NCBI GenBank assembly: GCA_964536195.1
Contig: CAZHVO010000051.1
Coordinates: 1 to 7,512 of the forward strand
Reading direction: 5' to 3'
Origin: Susulua sp964536195
Lineage (GTDB): Bacteria; Omnitrophota; Gorgyraeia; Duberdicusellales; 4484-171
Length of the DNA stretch: 7,512 nucleotides
How positions within the stretch are numbered: position 1 is the first letter of the stretch; every line of letters begins with the position of its first letter. The position numbers and the translations under genes were made by a program. Of the stretch, positions 5,915 to 7,512 are shown piece after piece. The notes beneath the pieces were generated by a model. That model did not search any database. It was not told the DNA's origin and saw only the letters and a program-made list of their open reading frames with translations.

Positions 5915-6485
5915 AGCCTTTTTTCACCGCCAAGCTGAGTATGTAGCAAAAAATATCCTCGGTGATTATTTAACCCTCAAAACTAAAAAACAGACCTTAA
6001 GCGGAAAAATAGTTGAGACCGAAGCCTACCTTGGAATAAGCGATGACGCTTCCCATAGTTTTCAGGGACGAGTTACTGCCCGCAATAAGATTATTTATAG
6101 CCAGGGAGGTCTTGTTTATGTTTATCTTATTTATGGCAAATTCTGGTGTTTTAATATTGTGGTTTCTAAGAAAGACGATCCACAAGCAGTATTTATAAGA
6201 GCTGTTGAGCCTGTCCAGGGTATAGAGCTGATGAAAAAGAGAAGAGGCATAGAGAGAAAAGAGAAGCTAACTAATGGTCCTTGTCGCTGGACTCAAAGTT
6301 TCTCAATTGACAAGAGCTTCTTAGGCAGAGAAATTACATCTAAAGATATTTTTATCTCTTCTCCAGCCAATAAAAATTTTACTATAGTTAAAGCAAAAAG
6401 AATAGGCATTGATTATGCTGTTAGGTCCAAAAATTTACCCTTACGATTCTACATTAAGGATAACCCCTTTGTTTCTAAGAAATAA
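5883..6485 (+). CDS. 3-methyladenine DNA glycosylase, AAG/MPG family
   Basis: The 200-residue protein matches the Pur_DNA_glyco (AAG/MPG) family along its whole length. It is a monofunctional glycosylase that flips out and removes alkylated purines (3-methyladenine, 7-methylguanine, hypoxanthine), starting base excision repair. Aligned by eye to human AAG, the active site is complete. E47 in 'VETEAY' corresponds to catalytic E125. Y49, H58 and Y81 correspond to the base-stacking Y127, H136 and Y159. Y84 corresponds to the DNA-intercalating Y162, N91 to N169 and R106 in 'FIRAVEP' to R182. 'NGPCRWTQSFSID' (131-143) is the later conserved block; Cys after GP is within family variation. Length is typical of bacterial members. 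The start lies 32 bases inside the lipoprotein gene in another frame. No coupling to the envelope genes is expected functionally; shared transcription is the likely link. Confidence 0.95.
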   Translation: MKKLRSQRRSKAFFHRQAEYVAKNILGDYLTLKTKKQTLSGKIVETEAYLGISDDASHSFQGRVTARNKIIYSQGGLVYVYLIYGKFWCFNIVVSKKDDPQAVFIRAVEPVQGIELMKKRRGIERKEKLTNGPCRWTQSFSIDKSFLGREITSKDIFISSPANKNFTIVKAKRIGIDYAVRSKNLPLRFYIKDNPFVSKK

Positions 6486-6508
6486 TTCCCTTCAGGGGTC
6501 TAAAGGCG

Positions 6509-6517
6509 TGATATAAT
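6509..6517 (+). promoter_or_regulatory. extended -10 promoter (TGATATAAT) for tilS, probably leaderless
   Basis: TGATATAAT matches the extended -10 consensus TGnTATAAT exactly. It lies in the 41-base spacer after the glycosylase gene. No good -35 box is visible, as often tolerated with an extended -10. A start about 7 bases past the hexamer would fall near 6524, leaving roughly 3 bases before the tilS ATG at 6527. No Shine-Dalgarno is present between. Confidence 0.6.
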
Positions 6518-6526
6518 ATCAGAACT

Positions 6527-7510
6527 ATGGAAGAAATATTTAAAAATACCCTAAAAAAGTACAATTTGTTAAAGAAGAAGGATAAGGTAATTCTAGGGGT
6601 TTCCGGCGGCCCGGATTCAGTATCTATGCTTTATCAATTCTCCAAGATCCGCGAGGAGTACAAATTACAATTAGTTTGTGCTCATTTTAACCATAGCTTA
6701 CGAAGAGAGGCTGATAGGGAAGAAGAGTTTATTGGTAAGCTCTGTGCAGAATTAGGGGTAAAATTTATAAGCGAGAAAAAGGATGTACAGAGCTTTTTCA
6801 ACGGAGATTCCTTAGAGCAGACAGCGAGAAACTTACGTCTGGATTTCTTCATGAAGGTTTCTCGCCAGACAAAAATTAAAAAGGTTGCCTTAGCTCACCA
6901 TAAGGATGATTTAGTTGAGACAGTATTGATGAGAATGATTCGCGGTTCAGGTTTGAGGGGCTTAAGAGGGTTTTTGCCTAAGACTAAGTTTAAGAGCCTG
7001 ACTGTTATCAGGCCATTGGTAGAGGTTAGGAAGGAAGAGATCATTAAATGGTTAGAGGAACAAAAGATATCTTTTTGCACAGATAAGAGTAATTTTGAAG
7101 ATAAGTTTTTTCGCAATCGGGTAAGATTAAAGTTATTACCCTTGCTTGAGGAGTTAAACCCTAATATAGTAAACAATTTATATAATTTAGCTTCGAACAT
7201 CTCCTTAGATTATGATTTTATCTATTCTTTTTCGCACAATAAGTTCCTTACCCTCAAAGGGAAAGAGACTAGTAAGAGTCTTTGTTTGGATTTAAAGGGT
7301 TTAAAAGAACTGTCTCCAGCTATATTTAATAATGTAGTCCGTATTGCCATTGAGGAGCTAAAAGGAAATACCCGAAGGCTTGAGGCCAAACATCTTAATG
7401 AATTGCAGGACTTAGTCTTTCAACGGCCCAAGGGAAGTATTGTAGATTTGCCCGATCTTATAGCGAAAAAAGAGGAAAAATCGCTTTTTATTCAATCCTT
7501 GATTTTATAA
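6527..7510 (+). CDS. tilS: tRNA(Ile)-lysidine synthase
   Basis: The 327-residue enzyme uses ATP and lysine to convert C34 of tRNA-Ile(CAU) to lysidine, switching the codon read from AUG to AUA and its charging from Met to Ile. The N-type ATP pyrophosphatase P-loop is 'SGGPDS' (26-31). Other signatures are 'AHFNHSLR' (52-59), 'LAHHKDDLVETVLMRMIRGSG' (122-142; Leu129 where Gln is common), 'IRPL' (161-164), and D186-x-S-N189 followed by R196-N-R-x-R200. It is shorter than the E. coli protein (about 430 residues) and lacks its full C-terminal domains, like the compact Aquifex-type enzyme, so it appears complete rather than truncated. The reading frame ends in TAA two bases before the window edge. 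The ATG at 6527 gives the expected spacing to the P-loop. It has no Shine-Dalgarno and a promoter directly upstream, so it is likely transcribed separately from the preceding genes. Confidence 0.96.
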   Translation: MEEIFKNTLKKYNLLKKKDKVILGVSGGPDSVSMLYQFSKIREEYKLQLVCAHFNHSLRREADREEEFIGKLCAELGVKFISEKKDVQSFFNGDSLEQTARNLRLDFFMKVSRQTKIKKVALAHHKDDLVETVLMRMIRGSGLRGLRGFLPKTKFKSLTVIRPLVEVRKEEIIKWLEEQKISFCTDKSNFEDKFFRNRVRLKLLPLLEELNPNIVNNLYNLASNISLDYDFIYSFSHNKFLTLKGKETSKSLCLDLKGLKELSPAIFNNVVRIAIEELKGNTRRLEAKHLNELQDLVFQRPKGSIVDLPDLIAKKEEKSLFIQSLIL

Positions 7511-7512
7511 CC

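Noticed and set aside
6273..6287. GPC in place of GPG in the DNA glycosylase as a defect
   Set aside because: This position varies in active members (human AAG has GPS), and all catalytic and base-pocket residues are present.
6488..6497. CCC-TTCA-GGG hairpin after the glycosylase gene as a terminator
   Set aside because: The stem is only three base pairs and no T-run follows.
6895..7200. 101-codon open frame on the minus strand
   Set aside because: It is antisense to conserved TilS motifs (HHKDD to the SN...RNRVR block), with no independent coding signs.
1..7512. Mobile element, CRISPR array, prophage, toxin-antitoxin or defence system
   Set aside because: No transposase or integrase, direct-repeat array, phage gene or defence-domain motif is visible. 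All genes are co-oriented and similar in base composition by eye. The tRNA-Phe 3' end is not duplicated elsewhere in the window as an attachment site.

Overview
The window looks like AT-rich chromosomal DNA from a Gram-negative-type (diderm) bacterium. The evidence for that is an exported protein with an outer-membrane-channel-like tail, a lipoprotein with a lipobox, bacterial housekeeping genes (tilS, tRNA-Phe with encoded CCA), Shine-Dalgarno sites and tight gene packing. All nine protein genes lie on the + strand and all end in TAA. Gene style and domain combinations remind me of uncultured anaerobic lineages such as Candidatus Omnitrophota. That is an impression from recall, not a demonstrated placement.

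Layout. A complete tRNA-Phe (GAA) occupies 2-77. After 31 bases comes a run of eight same-strand genes (109-6485), joined by overlaps of 8 to 32 bases or gaps of no more than 17 bases. In order they are: an exported beta-propeller protein with a TolC-like C-terminal part; a divergent mannose-1-phosphate guanylyltransferase; a radical SAM protein with a C-terminal winged-helix-like tail; a YggS/PLPBP-type PLP-binding protein; a COG1237-type metallo-beta-lactamase-fold hydrolase; a polytopic membrane protein with an internal duplication; a small BamE-like lipoprotein; and an AAG/MPG-type 3-methyladenine DNA glycosylase. A 41-base spacer then carries an extended -10 promoter (TGATATAAT) so close to the next ATG that tilS, the ninth gene (6527-7510), is probably read from a leaderless mRNA. 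No stretch longer than 41 bases is gene-free.

How the genes relate. The packing implies co-transcription of 109-6485, but the products do not form one recognisable pathway. They mix envelope biogenesis (propeller/OEP-like protein, sugar nucleotide synthesis, lipoprotein, membrane protein), PLP homeostasis, DNA repair and uncharacterised redox or hydrolase enzymes. I see no phage, transposon, CRISPR or toxin-antitoxin signature. I do not see a convincing new multi-gene system. The least-explained pieces are the propeller/OEP-like fusion, the duplicated His/Asp-rich membrane protein, the divergent sugar nucleotidyltransferase, the leaderless tilS arrangement and a perfect 13-bp inverted repeat inside the radical SAM gene.
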